Assembly: GCF_000772955.1 (NCBI RefSeq) | Contig: NZ_JPVO01000053.1 | Span: 186,001 to 250,000, forward strand | Source of the DNA: Ureibacillus sinduriensis BLB-1 = JCM 15800 | Lineage (GTDB): Bacteria; Bacillota; Bacilli; Bacillales_A; Planococcaceae | Direction: 5' to 3' | Length of the DNA: 64,000 bases | In this document: positions 43,111 to 56,062 of the stretch, piece by piece | Numbering within the stretch: position 1 is the first letter of the stretch | Layout of the letters: every line of letters begins with the position of its first letter | Notes under the pieces: model-generated | What the model was told of the DNA's origin: nothing | Database searches by the model: none | What the model saw: the letters and a program-made list of their open reading frames with translations, nothing else | Program-made: the position numbers and the translations under genes

Positions 43111-44688
43111 ATGAAAGAATTATGGTATGGTGGTCCCATATATACAATGGTTCAAGAAAATGAAATGGTTGAAGCGGTACTGGTAGAGAACGGCAAAATT
43201 GTGGAAATAGGGTCAATCGATAAACTGAAAATGAAAGCGGATGCATTTGGCGATCTTGAAGGGGCTGCGATGTATCCAGGATTTGTCGATAGTCATCTTC
43301 ATATCCTTTTCCATGGGGAAAAGTTAATTCGACTAGATTTGTCAAAAGCTGCTTCGGCAGAAGAAATGCTAGCAATGGTGCGAGATGCTGCTAAAAATAC
43401 GCCTTCAGATAAATGGTTATTTGGGGAAGGGTGGAATGAAAATAATTTCAGCGACAAACGGATACCCACAATGCAAGAGCTCGATGCTATCCGAACAGCC
43501 CCGATCCTTTTAACCCGCGTTTGTCACCATGTAATTTTGGGGAATTCCGCGGCTCTACAAGCAGGTGGCATTCAAGAAGATACTGAATCACCTGCAGGCG
43601 GCAAGATTGGACGAGATCATCAAATGAAGCTAAATGGCCTTTTATATGAGCAAGCCTGCAACATGGTGACCAATGCTATACCACGGGAAGGAGAAGCATA
43701 TATACAAGATCTAGTCGGGTCATTAAATCTAGCCATTGATGACATGTTGTCAAAAGGTTTGACGGGTGGACATACTGAAGATATGAGCTATTTTGGCGTC
43801 TTTACGAATCCTCTTACGGCATATGAGAGAGTAATCGGGGAGAAACATCACTTCCGAGTGAATTTATTGCGGCACCATACTGTATTTGAAGAGATGATGA
43901 AAGCCGATTTGTCATTTGATGAGCCATTTATTGAACCAGGTGCCATGAAAATATTTGCGGATGGTTCACTAGGTGGGGCAACTGCAGCGCTCATTGAACC
44001 ATATTCCGATCAGCCATCGAATAAAGGTCTACTCATTCATACAGATGACCAACTCGAGGAACTTGTGAAGTTAGCACGCAAGTACAATGAAGCTATTGCC
44101 GTACACATGATTGGAGATGCGGCGGCGGAACAAGTTGTCAAGGCAATCGAAAAATACCCTATCACCAAAGGAAAACGTGATCGATTAATCCACTGTTGCG
44201 TGTTAAATGAAGATTTACTGAATCGAATGACGAAATTACCAGCGGTAATTGACATCCAACCAGCATTTGTCTCTTCTGATTTCCCATGGGTTAGAGAAAG
44301 ACTTGGAGAAGCTCGTCTTGAATACGCTTATGCATGGAAAAAAATGCTGGATAGCGGCATGATGTGCGCAGCAGGAACAGATGCCCCAATCGAAGACATT
44401 AACCCAATTGCTTCCATTTATGCAGCAGTTGAACGTAAAAAGCCATTTTCTGACAATGAAAGCTATCTTCCGGAAGAGAAGCTTACGCGTTTTGAGGCAA
44501 TCCGCGCCTACACCTATGGCAGTGCCCAAGCTATTGGCAAAGAGGATGTGCGAGGGCTTATTCAACCGGGGTATGATGCTGACTTTTCTATTTTTAATCG
44601 AGATTTATTTGATGGTACTTCTGAAGATATGTTGCAAGCAAAGGCTGTTAAAACGGTCGTTGCTGGACGAATCGTTTTTGAATTATAA
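43111..44688 (+). CDS. ytcJ: Amidohydrolase (YtcJ-like, amidohydro_3 family)
   Basis: A 525-residue metal-dependent hydrolase. The N-terminal beta-sandwich begins KELWYGGPIYTM. The metal-binding HxH is in PGFVDSHLHILFHG. DKWLFGEGWNENNF is characteristic of YtcJ/NfdA-type enzymes. Then MKIFADGSLGGATAALIEPY, a metal His in AVHMIGDAAAEQ, His in DRLIHCCVL, and the C-terminal Asp in CAAGTDAPIEDINP. It ends with the YDADFSIFNRDLF sandwich strand. The family cleaves N-acyl or imide bonds, including formamides; the natural substrate of YtcJ is not known. Single gene, with AAAGG before the ATG and a G/C-rich hairpin after the stop. Confidence 0.85.
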   Translation: MKELWYGGPIYTMVQENEMVEAVLVENGKIVEIGSIDKLKMKADAFGDLEGAAMYPGFVDSHLHILFHGEKLIRLDLSKAASAEEMLAMVRDAAKNTPSDKWLFGEGWNENNFSDKRIPTMQELDAIRTAPILLTRVCHHVILGNSAALQAGGIQEDTESPAGGKIGRDHQMKLNGLLYEQACNMVTNAIPREGEAYIQDLVGSLNLAIDDMLSKGLTGGHTEDMSYFGVFTNPLTAYERVIGEKHHFRVNLLRHHTVFEEMMKADLSFDEPFIEPGAMKIFADGSLGGATAALIEPYSDQPSNKGLLIHTDDQLEELVKLARKYNEAIAVHMIGDAAAEQVVKAIEKYPITKGKRDRLIHCCVLNEDLLNRMTKLPAVIDIQPAFVSSDFPWVRERLGEARLEYAYAWKKMLDSGMMCAAGTDAPIEDINPIASIYAAVERKKPFSDNESYLPEEKLTRFEAIRAYTYGSAQAIGKEDVRGLIQPGYDADFSIFNRDLFDGTSEDMLQAKAVKTVVAGRIVFEL

Positions 44689-44693
44689 CATGG

Positions 44694-44728
44694 AATCCCC
44701 CCTTGTTAATGGAAAGGGGGGATTTATT
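44694..44728. terminator. Hairpin between convergent genes
   Basis: An 11-bp perfect stem AATCCCCCCTT/AAGGGGGGATT (44694-44704 with 44714-44724). The T-tract is weak on both strands, but the position between two convergent stops suggests a shared terminator. Confidence 0.65.
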
Positions 44729-45648
44729 CAGAATTTAAATGTAACACCGGTTAGTTCCTCCGACAATGTCCATAGATTACTGGATACATTTTCAACAAAC
44801 TGCTCATTTAACAGTTCCAATTCGGCAGGAAAACCTTTAATCCCTTTTCGTCCATCTGGCCCGATATATTCTCCCCCTCTTATGGAGTGCTCTGTTGCTG
44901 CGTATAAAATTGGGTATGCAGCCGCCTCCGCGCTCTGACCAATCATTTTTAGTGAGGCACGGGTCAATCGAGCTTTAAGACTTCGGGAACCTTTACCGAA
45001 TAAATAAGTTTGAGCTATTCCCGGATGACAGGCAATACTTTTGGAATCAATGTTCCGGGATCGCAACCGGTATTGGAGCTCCTTTGCAAAATACATACAA
45101 GCAAGCTTACTTTGACCATAGCTTTTCAGCTCTGTGCTTTTGTATTTCTTTCCAGTAAATTTACCAAACTCAGGTTTCAAGTTATGCGCTGCTAGACTTC
45201 CAACAGAAACAACCCTTGAATCAGGAGTTTTGATAATTAAATCGAGCAACAGGCCAGTCAGAGCAAAATGCCCTAAAAAGTTAATGCCGAACTGTGCTTC
45301 AAATCCATCTTTTGTTTCTTTGCGGGGAGGCATCATCACGCCTGCATTATTTATAAGCAACGATAATGAGCGGAATCGCATTTTAAATTCGGCTGCAAAT
45401 TCTTTCACACTTTCTAAATCGCCTAAATCCAATTTCAACACGTGGACGTCTGCATTAGGACATCCTTTTTTGATTTTATCGACCGCTTCATGCCCCTTAT
45501 TCATATTTCGAACTGCTAGAATGACCGTTGCGAAGTTTTCGGCAAGGGCTAGACTTGTTTCAAAGCCGATTCCACTATTTCCTCCGGTAACAATTGCTAC
45601 TTTTCCTGTTAAATCTCCAATGTCTCTTTTAGTCCAACCTCTAGGCAA
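44728..45648 (-). CDS. Short-chain dehydrogenase/reductase
   Basis: A 306-residue SDR similar to retinol-dehydrogenase-like oxidoreductases of Bacillales. Cofactor loop TGKVAIVTGGNSGIGFETS (TGxxxGIG), LDLGDLESV, NNAGVMMPP (NNAG), catalytic Ser in VVSVGSLAA and Tyr-x-x-x-Lys in SYGQSKLACMYF, then CHPGIAQTYLF. All catalytic residues are present. Arg in AVRNMNKG after strand 2 suggests NADP. The substrate is unknown. Start: TTG 45648 with AAGGAG ten bases upstream. Alternative in-frame starts downstream would cut into the cofactor domain. Confidence 0.85.
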   Translation of the reverse strand: MPRGWTKRDIGDLTGKVAIVTGGNSGIGFETSLALAENFATVILAVRNMNKGHEAVDKIKKGCPNADVHVLKLDLGDLESVKEFAAEFKMRFRSLSLLINNAGVMMPPRKETKDGFEAQFGINFLGHFALTGLLLDLIIKTPDSRVVSVGSLAAHNLKPEFGKFTGKKYKSTELKSYGQSKLACMYFAKELQYRLRSRNIDSKSIACHPGIAQTYLFGKGSRSLKARLTRASLKMIGQSAEAAAYPILYAATEHSIRGGEYIGPDGRKGIKGFPAELELLNEQFVENVSSNLWTLSEELTGVTFKF

Positions 45649-45860
45649 CTTTCACACACTCCTTTTTACCCTAATAATTGATGGGGTTAACGTTCTATAT
45701 GAAGTCTAGTAGATTATGTTCTATTATATGTTCTAAACTTGGAAACAGAAGAAAACGGAGGATGTTGTTTTAAGAAGCATGCAAGGAGTTTGCATATATT
45801 GAAAGAGGAAGGGCAAAAGACTTTCTACTCGCTGATACGAATTGTACTGTATTTCACCGT

Positions 45861-45892
45861 CAAAAAAGCGACACAACTTCTCGCTGTGCCGC
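45861..45892 (-). terminator. Terminator of the 3-hydroxyacyl-CoA dehydrogenase gene
   Basis: GCGACACA (45868-45875) pairs with TGTGCCGC (45885-45892, one mismatch) with TTTTTTG on the minus strand, seven bases past the stop. Confidence 0.7.
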
Positions 45893-45898
45893 AATAAT

Positions 45899-46795
45899 TT
45901 AGCTGTCTAGAAATCCCGGTTCCAAATAGCTTGGGTTTGGATAGCTATAAAAACCTTGTTTTGTTCCAGTCCCTAATTTTCCTTTATCAATATACTCTGA
46001 CTTCAATACGTTCGCTAATTTTTTAAATTCTTCATTTCCGGCTTCTCCTTTTGCATTGGCAATGTTATAAGCCGTGTTGATGCCTACTATATCCAGTATT
46101 GCAAAAGGACCTTTTGGTGCGCCTGTAGCAATCATCCAAGTTTTGTCTATAGTTTCGACATCTGCAATCTTCTTTACTAAAAGCATCTGGGCAGCCTCCA
46201 AGAATGGCACGAGTAATGAGTTTAAAATATATCCTGGTTGTTCCCTTTGGATCGGCAACGCGACCATACCGATAGATTTAGCAAATTCGATGACATCTTC
46301 GAAAACCTCTTTCTCGGTATTGGGATGTTTCATAATTTCTGCTGTATTATTAAGCCAAATTTCATTGGCAAAATGCAACGCTAAATATTTATGGGGTCTC
46401 CCGGTAATTTCGGCAAATTGGCTTGGCAGCATCGTTGACGAATTAGTAACAAATACCGTCTTCTCTGGAGCGACTTGACGCAGCTGTTGATAAAAAGCTT
46501 TTTTAATTTCCTCCACTTCAGGCACTGCTTCTATTACTAAATCCGCCTCTGTAACGGCTTCTGAAAGATCTTTATGAAAAGACATGCGATTATAAGCCAA
46601 GTTTACTTCTTCATCTGTAGCCCCTAAATCTTGTTGATAGCGGACTTTTAAATTCATCATTCGGTTTTTTCCTTGATCGATTGACTCATCACTAATATCG
46701 TAAACTGCAACATCATATCCTTTAAAGGCGGTTTGAAACGCAATTTGACTACCTAACACACCACTGCCTGCAACCACTATTTTTTTATAATTCAT
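45899..46795 (-). CDS. 3-hydroxyacyl-CoA dehydrogenase family protein
   Basis: A 298-residue NAD-dependent enzyme. Rossmann motif IVVAGSGVLGSQIAFQTAFKG followed by an acidic residue (YDIS) for NAD. ADLVIEAVPEVEEIKKAFYQQL and FVTNSSTMLPSQFAEITGRP are family hallmarks; catalytic His in ALHFANEIW, with Glu/Asn partners (NTAEIMKH). The C-terminal domain starts near 190 with PGYILNSLLVPFLEAA and ends GKLGTGTKQGFYSYP. The family interconverts 3-hydroxyacyl-CoA and 3-ketoacyl-CoA in beta-oxidation or butyrate metabolism. The enzyme stands alone without thiolase or enoyl-CoA hydratase genes, so chain length and pathway are open. GGAG lies seven bases before the ATG. Confidence 0.88.
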   Translation of the reverse strand: MNYKKIVVAGSGVLGSQIAFQTAFKGYDVAVYDISDESIDQGKNRMMNLKVRYQQDLGATDEEVNLAYNRMSFHKDLSEAVTEADLVIEAVPEVEEIKKAFYQQLRQVAPEKTVFVTNSSTMLPSQFAEITGRPHKYLALHFANEIWLNNTAEIMKHPNTEKEVFEDVIEFAKSIGMVALPIQREQPGYILNSLLVPFLEAAQMLLVKKIADVETIDKTWMIATGAPKGPFAILDIVGINTAYNIANAKGEAGNEEFKKLANVLKSEYIDKGKLGTGTKQGFYSYPNPSYLEPGFLDS

Positions 46796-46959
46796 GCTAA
46801 AACTCCTATCTAAACATGTAGTTTTTTGTTCACTTTACATAATACACATGCTACATTTTTTTAAACATCTATTAGAAGTTTCTTCATCAGGCTAGTTACG
46901 GTCGTGAGTTCTTTCAGATGTTGAAAATGAATAAGATAGTAGGAAAGGAGCGAGTATAC

Positions 46960-47508
46960 ATGTCGATTGCAGTCATTTATGGAAGTACCCGTGAGAATGG
47001 GAATACGGAATGGTTAACGGAGGAAGCGGTAAGTGGGGTGCCCGTTGAAAAGTTTTATCTTCGCGAGTACAATATTTTGCCCATTAAGGATGAACGTCAT
47101 ACAAATGCTGGGTTTCAGGAGGTTCTTGATGATTACAATCATCTTATAGGAAGAATCTTGATGCATGACGTATTTATCTTTGCTACCCCTGTTTACTGGT
47201 ATAGCATGAGCGGGACAATGAAGCTGTTTATTGATCGGTGGTCTCAAACTTTAAGAGATAAAAATTATCCAGACTTTAAGGAAAGTTTGGCGAAAAAAAG
47301 TGCCTATGTTATTGCAGTAGGAGGAGATAAGCCGGCAATTAAAGCACTGCCGATGATTCAACAGTTTCAGTACATTTGCGACTATTTCGGGATGGCTCTC
47401 GAAGGTTATGTTATCGGTAAAGCAAGTAAACCCGGAGAGATTCAAGGGGATGCAAAAGCAATTGCCGCTGCAAGACAGTTGAGAGAAACATTACTCCAAC
47501 ACCTGTAA
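46960..47508 (+). CDS. NADPH-dependent FMN reductase / flavodoxin-fold oxidoreductase
   Basis: A 182-residue flavoprotein. The FMN phosphate loop is at the start (VIYGSTRENGNTEWLTEEA), then FIFATPVYWYSMSGTMKLFIDRW, the conserved (T/S)PVYW-x-x-x-(S/T)G-x-MK-x-F(I/L)DR signature of this family, and VIAVGGDKP plus CDYFGMALEGYVIG at the end. It probably transfers hydride from NAD(P)H to quinones, nitro or azo compounds through FMN. Start: ATG 46960, eight bases after AAAGGAG; an earlier in-frame ATG at 46918 has no site. Single gene with its own terminator. Confidence 0.85.
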   Translation: MSIAVIYGSTRENGNTEWLTEEAVSGVPVEKFYLREYNILPIKDERHTNAGFQEVLDDYNHLIGRILMHDVFIFATPVYWYSMSGTMKLFIDRWSQTLRDKNYPDFKESLAKKSAYVIAVGGDKPAIKALPMIQQFQYICDYFGMALEGYVIGKASKPGEIQGDAKAIAAARQLRETLLQHL

Positions 47509-47566
47509 TGAAGTAGGAGAATAGAAATATAGTGAAACTGTCTTGGATGGATAAAATAGATGGTCA

Positions 47567-47600
47567 AACGAGTTGATTGCTTAGGGTCAGCTCGTTTTAT
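47567..47600 (+). terminator. Terminator of the flavoprotein gene
   Basis: AACGAGTTGA (47567-47576) pairs with TCAGCTCGTT (47587-47596, one G-U), followed by TTAT. Confidence 0.65.
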
Positions 47601-47852
47601 ATTGGATGTTTGCTATCAGCTTAGTAGTTTATAAATATATGGTTGAATAAACCCTTTATATTCGTGTTTTGTGTTCTCGAGAAGTTGCAAGGGTAATAAT
47701 AGGCTCATGCTCTCCAACATCCCACCTGACAAACCCCAATTTCCTTCGGGGCGTTGTTGCAGCAATATTTCTATCTTTCTATTCACGAAGACTACGACCG
47801 AACCTGGTAATATTAATGGTCTCTAAAGCTTGAAAAACCTTCATCGGTAGCA
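47601..47852. other. Intergenic stretch between convergent transcripts
   Basis: The full gap 47509-47898 holds only two terminators. In between there is no supported open frame. CCCCAATTTCCTTCGGGG near 47735-47755 is a small hairpin of unknown meaning. Confidence 0.35.
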
Positions 47853-47892
47853 AGAAAAAAGCGAGAAGTCATTTTACAATCACTCCTCGCTT
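47853..47892 (-). terminator. Terminator of the plsY-yneR transcript
   Basis: AAGCGAGAAGT (47859-47869) pairs with ACTCCTCGCTT (47882-47892, one mismatch) with TTTTTTC on the minus strand. Confidence 0.75.
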
Positions 47893-47898
47893 GGACCT

Positions 47899-48189
47899 TT
47901 ATTTTATATAGTCATATTTCAGTTCTTCGGTTCCTGCATTCACATCGACAAGTAAATCATGGTCATTAAAAAACCAAAGGTCATTCTTTTCTATATAAAA
48001 ATGAACCTCATCTATTATTTTCTTTACCCCTACATCATGAGGTTCTTCACGATTCATGCCCAAAGAAAATCCTTCATGAAAAGGAGAAGAGCCTCCATAC
48101 CTTGCGTAGAAGCGAATCATATCGCCAGCAGACACTTCCATTTCTTCTTTAAACCATCGTAATGCTTCTTCGGTAATTTTTATGTTCAT
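47899..48189 (-). CDS. yneR: HesB/IscA-like protein YneR
   Basis: A 96-residue protein matching the YneR subgroup of the HesB/IscA-like fold: MNIKITEEALRWFKEEM, MIRFYARYGGSSPFHEGFSLGMN, HFYIEKNDLWFFNDHDLLVDV. Unlike true IscA/SufA carriers it has none of the three cluster-binding Cys residues, so iron-sulfur transfer is doubtful and the function of this subgroup is unknown. Start: ATG 48189 behind GGGGAGG; a start 12 codons upstream would run through that site. It lies 26 bases after plsY on the same strand, the same neighbourhood as in B. subtilis (yneR, plsY, parE, parC). Confidence 0.85.
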   Translation of the reverse strand: MNIKITEEALRWFKEEMEVSAGDMIRFYARYGGSSPFHEGFSLGMNREEPHDVGVKKIIDEVHFYIEKNDLWFFNDHDLLVDVNAGTEELKYDYIK

Positions 48190-48215
48190 TCCATAGCCTC
48201 CCCTTAGGCCTGTCT

Positions 48216-48818
48216 TTAAATCCATTTTACTTTCGGTTCAGTGCCTTCTTTTATGCGCTTTATATTAGCGCGGTGTCGATAGAAAATAAATACTGTCAAC
48301 AGCAAAATTAAAATTAGCAAGGAGTAGTCTCCCGTTATCACCACATAGATGATACTATAAATTACTGCAACAATTGATATGATCATTGAAGATAAGCTGA
48401 CCATTTTCGTAATTTTCAATGCTATAAGGAAGCTCACAACCAATAGGAGGAATAGAGGCCAGGCATATCCTAATAAGACACCCCCGGAAGTCGCTACAGC
48501 CTTTCCACCACGGAATCCTGCGAAAATAGGGAACATATGACCAACAACGGCTATACCGCCTAAAATAAGCGGATGAATCGCTGTGTCAGCAAAAAAGGGA
48601 ATCAGTGGAAGTAGTGTTGCTGCTGTCCCTTTTAATATGTCCATGATTGTTACAACAAGTCCTGGTTTCTTTCCCAATACCCGAAAAGAATTTGTCGCCC
48701 CTAAATTTCCGCTGCCGTGTTCCCTGATATCCGTTTTATAAAAAATCTTGCCAATCCAAAGGCCAGAAGGTATTGAACCGATTAAATAAGCACATAAAAG
48801 TATAATTGCATAGACCAT
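48216..48818 (-). CDS. plsY: Glycerol-3-phosphate acyltransferase PlsY
   Basis: A 200-residue membrane enzyme that transfers the acyl group from acyl-phosphate to sn-glycerol 3-phosphate, the first acylation of phospholipid synthesis in Gram-positives. Motif 1 SGNLGATN with the preceding DIREHG, motif 2 [19 protein letters not shown] (glycerol-3-phosphate site), and motif 3 near the C-terminus ([18 protein letters not shown]) are all present. Five helices; length is normal. Divergent from parE; AAAGGAA precedes the ATG. Its substrate is also the inducer in the glp regulon at the right end of the window. Confidence 0.95.
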   Translation of the reverse strand: MVYAIILLCAYLIGSIPSGLWIGKIFYKTDIREHGSGNLGATNSFRVLGKKPGLVVTIMDILKGTAATLLPLIPFFADTAIHPLILGGIAVVGHMFPIFAGFRGGKAVATSGGVLLGYAWPLFLLLVVSFLIALKITKMVSLSSMIISIVAVIYSIIYVVITGDYSLLILILLLTVFIFYRHRANIKRIKEGTEPKVKWI

Positions 48819-53707
<4,889 letters not shown>

Positions 53708-53716
53708 TGTGTATGG

Positions 53717-53754
53717 ATATGCAAAAACGCTATGTCGTTTTTGCATATTTTTTA
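53717..53754 (+). terminator. Terminator of parEC
   Basis: A 13-bp perfect stem ATATGCAAAAACG/CGTTTTTGCATAT (53717-53729 with 53736-53748), followed by six T. Confidence 0.92.
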
Positions 53755-53843
53755 TGAGCGAATTTACGTATTCAACTTTTCACATGTATTTTTGTTTCTA
53801 TCAGCTTGGATTGATGTTGTGTGGATTAATATGGTGAATTATA

Positions 53844-54083
53844 TTAAAGATGGGGAACGATCGCTCGCAAGTTAAGTACATAAAAGGCATTTCCAGAGGA
53901 ATCAGTATGATTGACCTGGAAATGCCTTTTATGCTTTTTATTTATTTTATTTAGTGCTTCTACTTTTGTCTTAGTCATTCGCACGTGTGTACTGAAATCT
54001 GCTTGCCTACGCTGTATCGTAACATCTTTTCCTCGTTCGCGTAATTCTTTCAACCTTTTTTTCTTTGCTTTGGAGTTGGCCAA
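53844..54083 (-). CDS. Small basic protein with MANSKAKK-like start
   Basis: A 79-residue, very basic protein beginning (L)ANSKAKKKRLKELRERGKD, similar in style to a small Bacillales family that starts MANSKAKK and has no known role. High Lys/Arg and a helical middle (VRMTKTKVEALNKINKKH) suggest nucleic-acid or ribosome contact, but this is inference. Start: TTG 54083 with GAGGTGA upstream. The last 30 codons contain a 15-bp perfect inverted repeat (53882-53896 with 53916-53930), so the 3' end of the mRNA folds strongly inside the coding sequence. Part of the C-terminus (FYVLNLRAIVPHL) is not typical of the family and may come from readthrough into former spacer. Confidence 0.6.
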   Translation of the reverse strand: MANSKAKKKRLKELRERGKDVTIQRRQADFSTHVRMTKTKVEALNKINKKHKRHFQVNHTDSSGNAFYVLNLRAIVPHL

Positions 54084-54151
54084 TACATTCACCTCTTATG
54101 ATTATTTATTATTATCATATTCCATTGAAGGGAAAAAGGGAAGGGGAAATA

Positions 54152-54183
54152 AGAAAACCCCGAGCTCCTAAGAACCCGAGGTT
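54152..54183 (-). terminator. Terminator of the DUF485/SSS operon
   Basis: On the minus strand AACCTCGGG and CTCGGGGTT (54175-54183 and 54156-54164) pair with two G-U, followed by TTC. It lies 12 bases past the symporter stop. Confidence 0.65.
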
Positions 54184-54194
54184 AAACTTTTAAA

Positions 54195-55739
54195 TTAGTG
54201 AGATACGTCTTGAACAGAAATACCAGTTTGAGCTTTCACGTCAACTTCACGATATTTAGCTTCATCTGTTTCCTTAGAAAGAATCGTACCGATCCATCCA
54301 CCAATGAAACCAAGTGGAACAGAAACAATTGCTGGATTTCCTAGTGGGAATAAAGCTTCCCCTACGAAAATCGCTGCACCTTCAACTGGATTCCAAACGT
54401 TTGGTGAAAGTGCCACCAAGACTAACGCTGAGATTAAACCTGTTAACATACCAACTACTGCACCATTTGTATTGAAACGTTTCCAATAGATTGTGTATAT
54501 AATAACTGGCAAGTTTGCCGAAGCAGCGATACAGAATGCCAATGAAACTAGGAAGGCAACGTTCAAACTTTGAGCGCCTAATGCCAAAATAATCGATACT
54601 ACTGAAATAATGATAGATCCTACACGAGCAGCAACCACTTGTTCTTTTTCTGATACTTTACCTTTTTTAATGATTTGACCATAAATATCATGTGAAAGGG
54701 CAGATGCACCTGAAAGTACAAGACCTGCTACTACCGCTAAAATTGTTGCAAAGGCAACCGCACATACGAAGGAGAATAGAATATCTCCACCTAGGGCTTG
54801 AGCAAGAAGTGGGGCAGCCATGTTACCGGCAGCATTAGCAGCTACGATTTCCTCTTTACCAACGAATGCAGCAGCACCGAATCCTAAGAAGATTGTTAAT
54901 ACGTAGAAAATCCCTACAATCCAAGTTGCCCAAATTACGGAAGAACGAGCTGTTTGCGCATCTTTTACAGTGAAGAAACGCATTAAGATGTGTGGTAAAC
55001 CAGCTGTACCCAATACTAATGCAATTAACATAGAGATCGTGTCAATTCCATTTGTATATTTTAAACCTGGGTTTAAGTAAGCAGCCCCAGCTTCAGTTTT
55101 AGTTGCCATTTCTGAGAACATTGTTAAAATGTTGAAATCGAATTTAGCTAAAACTAAGAATGAAATAATTACTGTACCTAGCATTAATAAACAAGCTTTA
55201 ATGATTTGTACCCATGATGTTGCAGTCATACCACCGAATAGTACATAAACAGTCATCATGAATCCTACAAGAAGTACCGCTACCCAATAGTCGATACCTA
55301 ATAATAATTGAATAAGTGCACCAGCTCCAACAAGTTGTGCAATCATGTAGAATAAAACGATAACGATTGAACTTAAAGCAGCAGTTCCACGAACTTTTTT
55401 TGCATCAAATCGAGCAGAAATCATATCCGCTAGTGTAAACTTACCAAGATTACGTAATGGCTCAGCTACGATGTATAAAACAACCAAGTAAGCTACTAAG
55501 TAACCTAGAGAGAAGAAGAATCCATCAAATCCAGCTAGAGCAATCGATCCCGCGATACCCAGGAAAGATGCCGCTGATAGGTAGTCACCGGAAATGGCTA
55601 GTCCATTTTGCCAACCGCTCAAACCTCCGCCGGCAGTATAGAAATCACTGGCACTACTTGTTCTTCTAGAAGCCCACCATGTGATAACTAACGTTAAGCC
55701 TACGATGGCAACGAACATAATAATTGCTGTAATACTCAT
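54195..55739 (-). CDS. actP: Sodium/solute symporter, acetate (ActP)-type
   Basis: A 514-residue SSS-family symporter with 13 predicted helices. ITWWASRRTSSASDFYTAGG at the start, SGDYLSAASFLGIAGSIALAGFDG (Na+ site helix), LVAEPLRNLGKFTLADMISARFD, LGTAGLPHILMRFFTV and AGLVLSGASALSHDIYGQII are hallmarks of the cation/acetate symporter branch. It should import acetate or a similar short monocarboxylate with Na+. The start overlaps the DUF485 stop by one base (TAATG), so the two subunits are coupled. No acetyl-CoA synthetase gene lies in the window. The substrate is assigned by family, not shown. Confidence 0.88.
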   Translation of the reverse strand: MSITAIIMFVAIVGLTLVITWWASRRTSSASDFYTAGGGLSGWQNGLAISGDYLSAASFLGIAGSIALAGFDGFFFSLGYLVAYLVVLYIVAEPLRNLGKFTLADMISARFDAKKVRGTAALSSIVIVLFYMIAQLVGAGALIQLLLGIDYWVAVLLVGFMMTVYVLFGGMTATSWVQIIKACLLMLGTVIISFLVLAKFDFNILTMFSEMATKTEAGAAYLNPGLKYTNGIDTISMLIALVLGTAGLPHILMRFFTVKDAQTARSSVIWATWIVGIFYVLTIFLGFGAAAFVGKEEIVAANAAGNMAAPLLAQALGGDILFSFVCAVAFATILAVVAGLVLSGASALSHDIYGQIIKKGKVSEKEQVVAARVGSIIISVVSIILALGAQSLNVAFLVSLAFCIAASANLPVIIYTIYWKRFNTNGAVVGMLTGLISALVLVALSPNVWNPVEGAAIFVGEALFPLGNPAIVSVPLGFIGGWIGTILSKETDEAKYREVDVKAQTGISVQDVSH

Positions 55740-56062
55740 TAATTAACACCTCTCTCATACTCTTCGATAATTGCTTTCGCTTCCTTATCGAAAGAATTTG
55801 CCTTCGCTACATACAAGTGAGCTAGTCCCCATGTCATGATGAACAGCCCAGCAGAGTAGAACCACACCCAAGTGATTTCTCCGACAGCCTTGTGATGCAG
55901 AATTTCAGTGAATGACGTTAAGATAGGTAACAACAAGTAAGCAGCAAGAAAAATTGCTGTAAGAGTCCATAAAAAATTATTCTTCTTTTTAGTTAACTGT
56001 TTGAATGATTCCATTTCTGCGATCTTGTCGTAATTAATGTTTTCTCTAATATTCCCCGCCAT
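55739..56062 (-). CDS. DUF485 membrane protein, partner of the SSS symporter
   Basis: A 107-residue protein with two helices at about 29-50 (NFLWTLTAIFLAAYLLLPIL) and 62-82 (ITWVWFYSAGLFIMTWGLAHLY), the YjcH/DUF485 pattern found directly upstream of actP in many bacteria. It probably assists the symporter. Start: ATG 56062, six bases after GGGGG on the minus strand; the ATG two codons earlier touches the Shine-Dalgarno. The promoter should lie in 56070-56160, but I cannot define it with confidence. Confidence 0.85.
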   Translation of the reverse strand: MAGNIRENINYDKIAEMESFKQLTKKKNNFLWTLTAIFLAAYLLLPILTSFTEILHHKAVGEITWVWFYSAGLFIMTWGLAHLYVAKANSFDKEAKAIIEEYERGVN

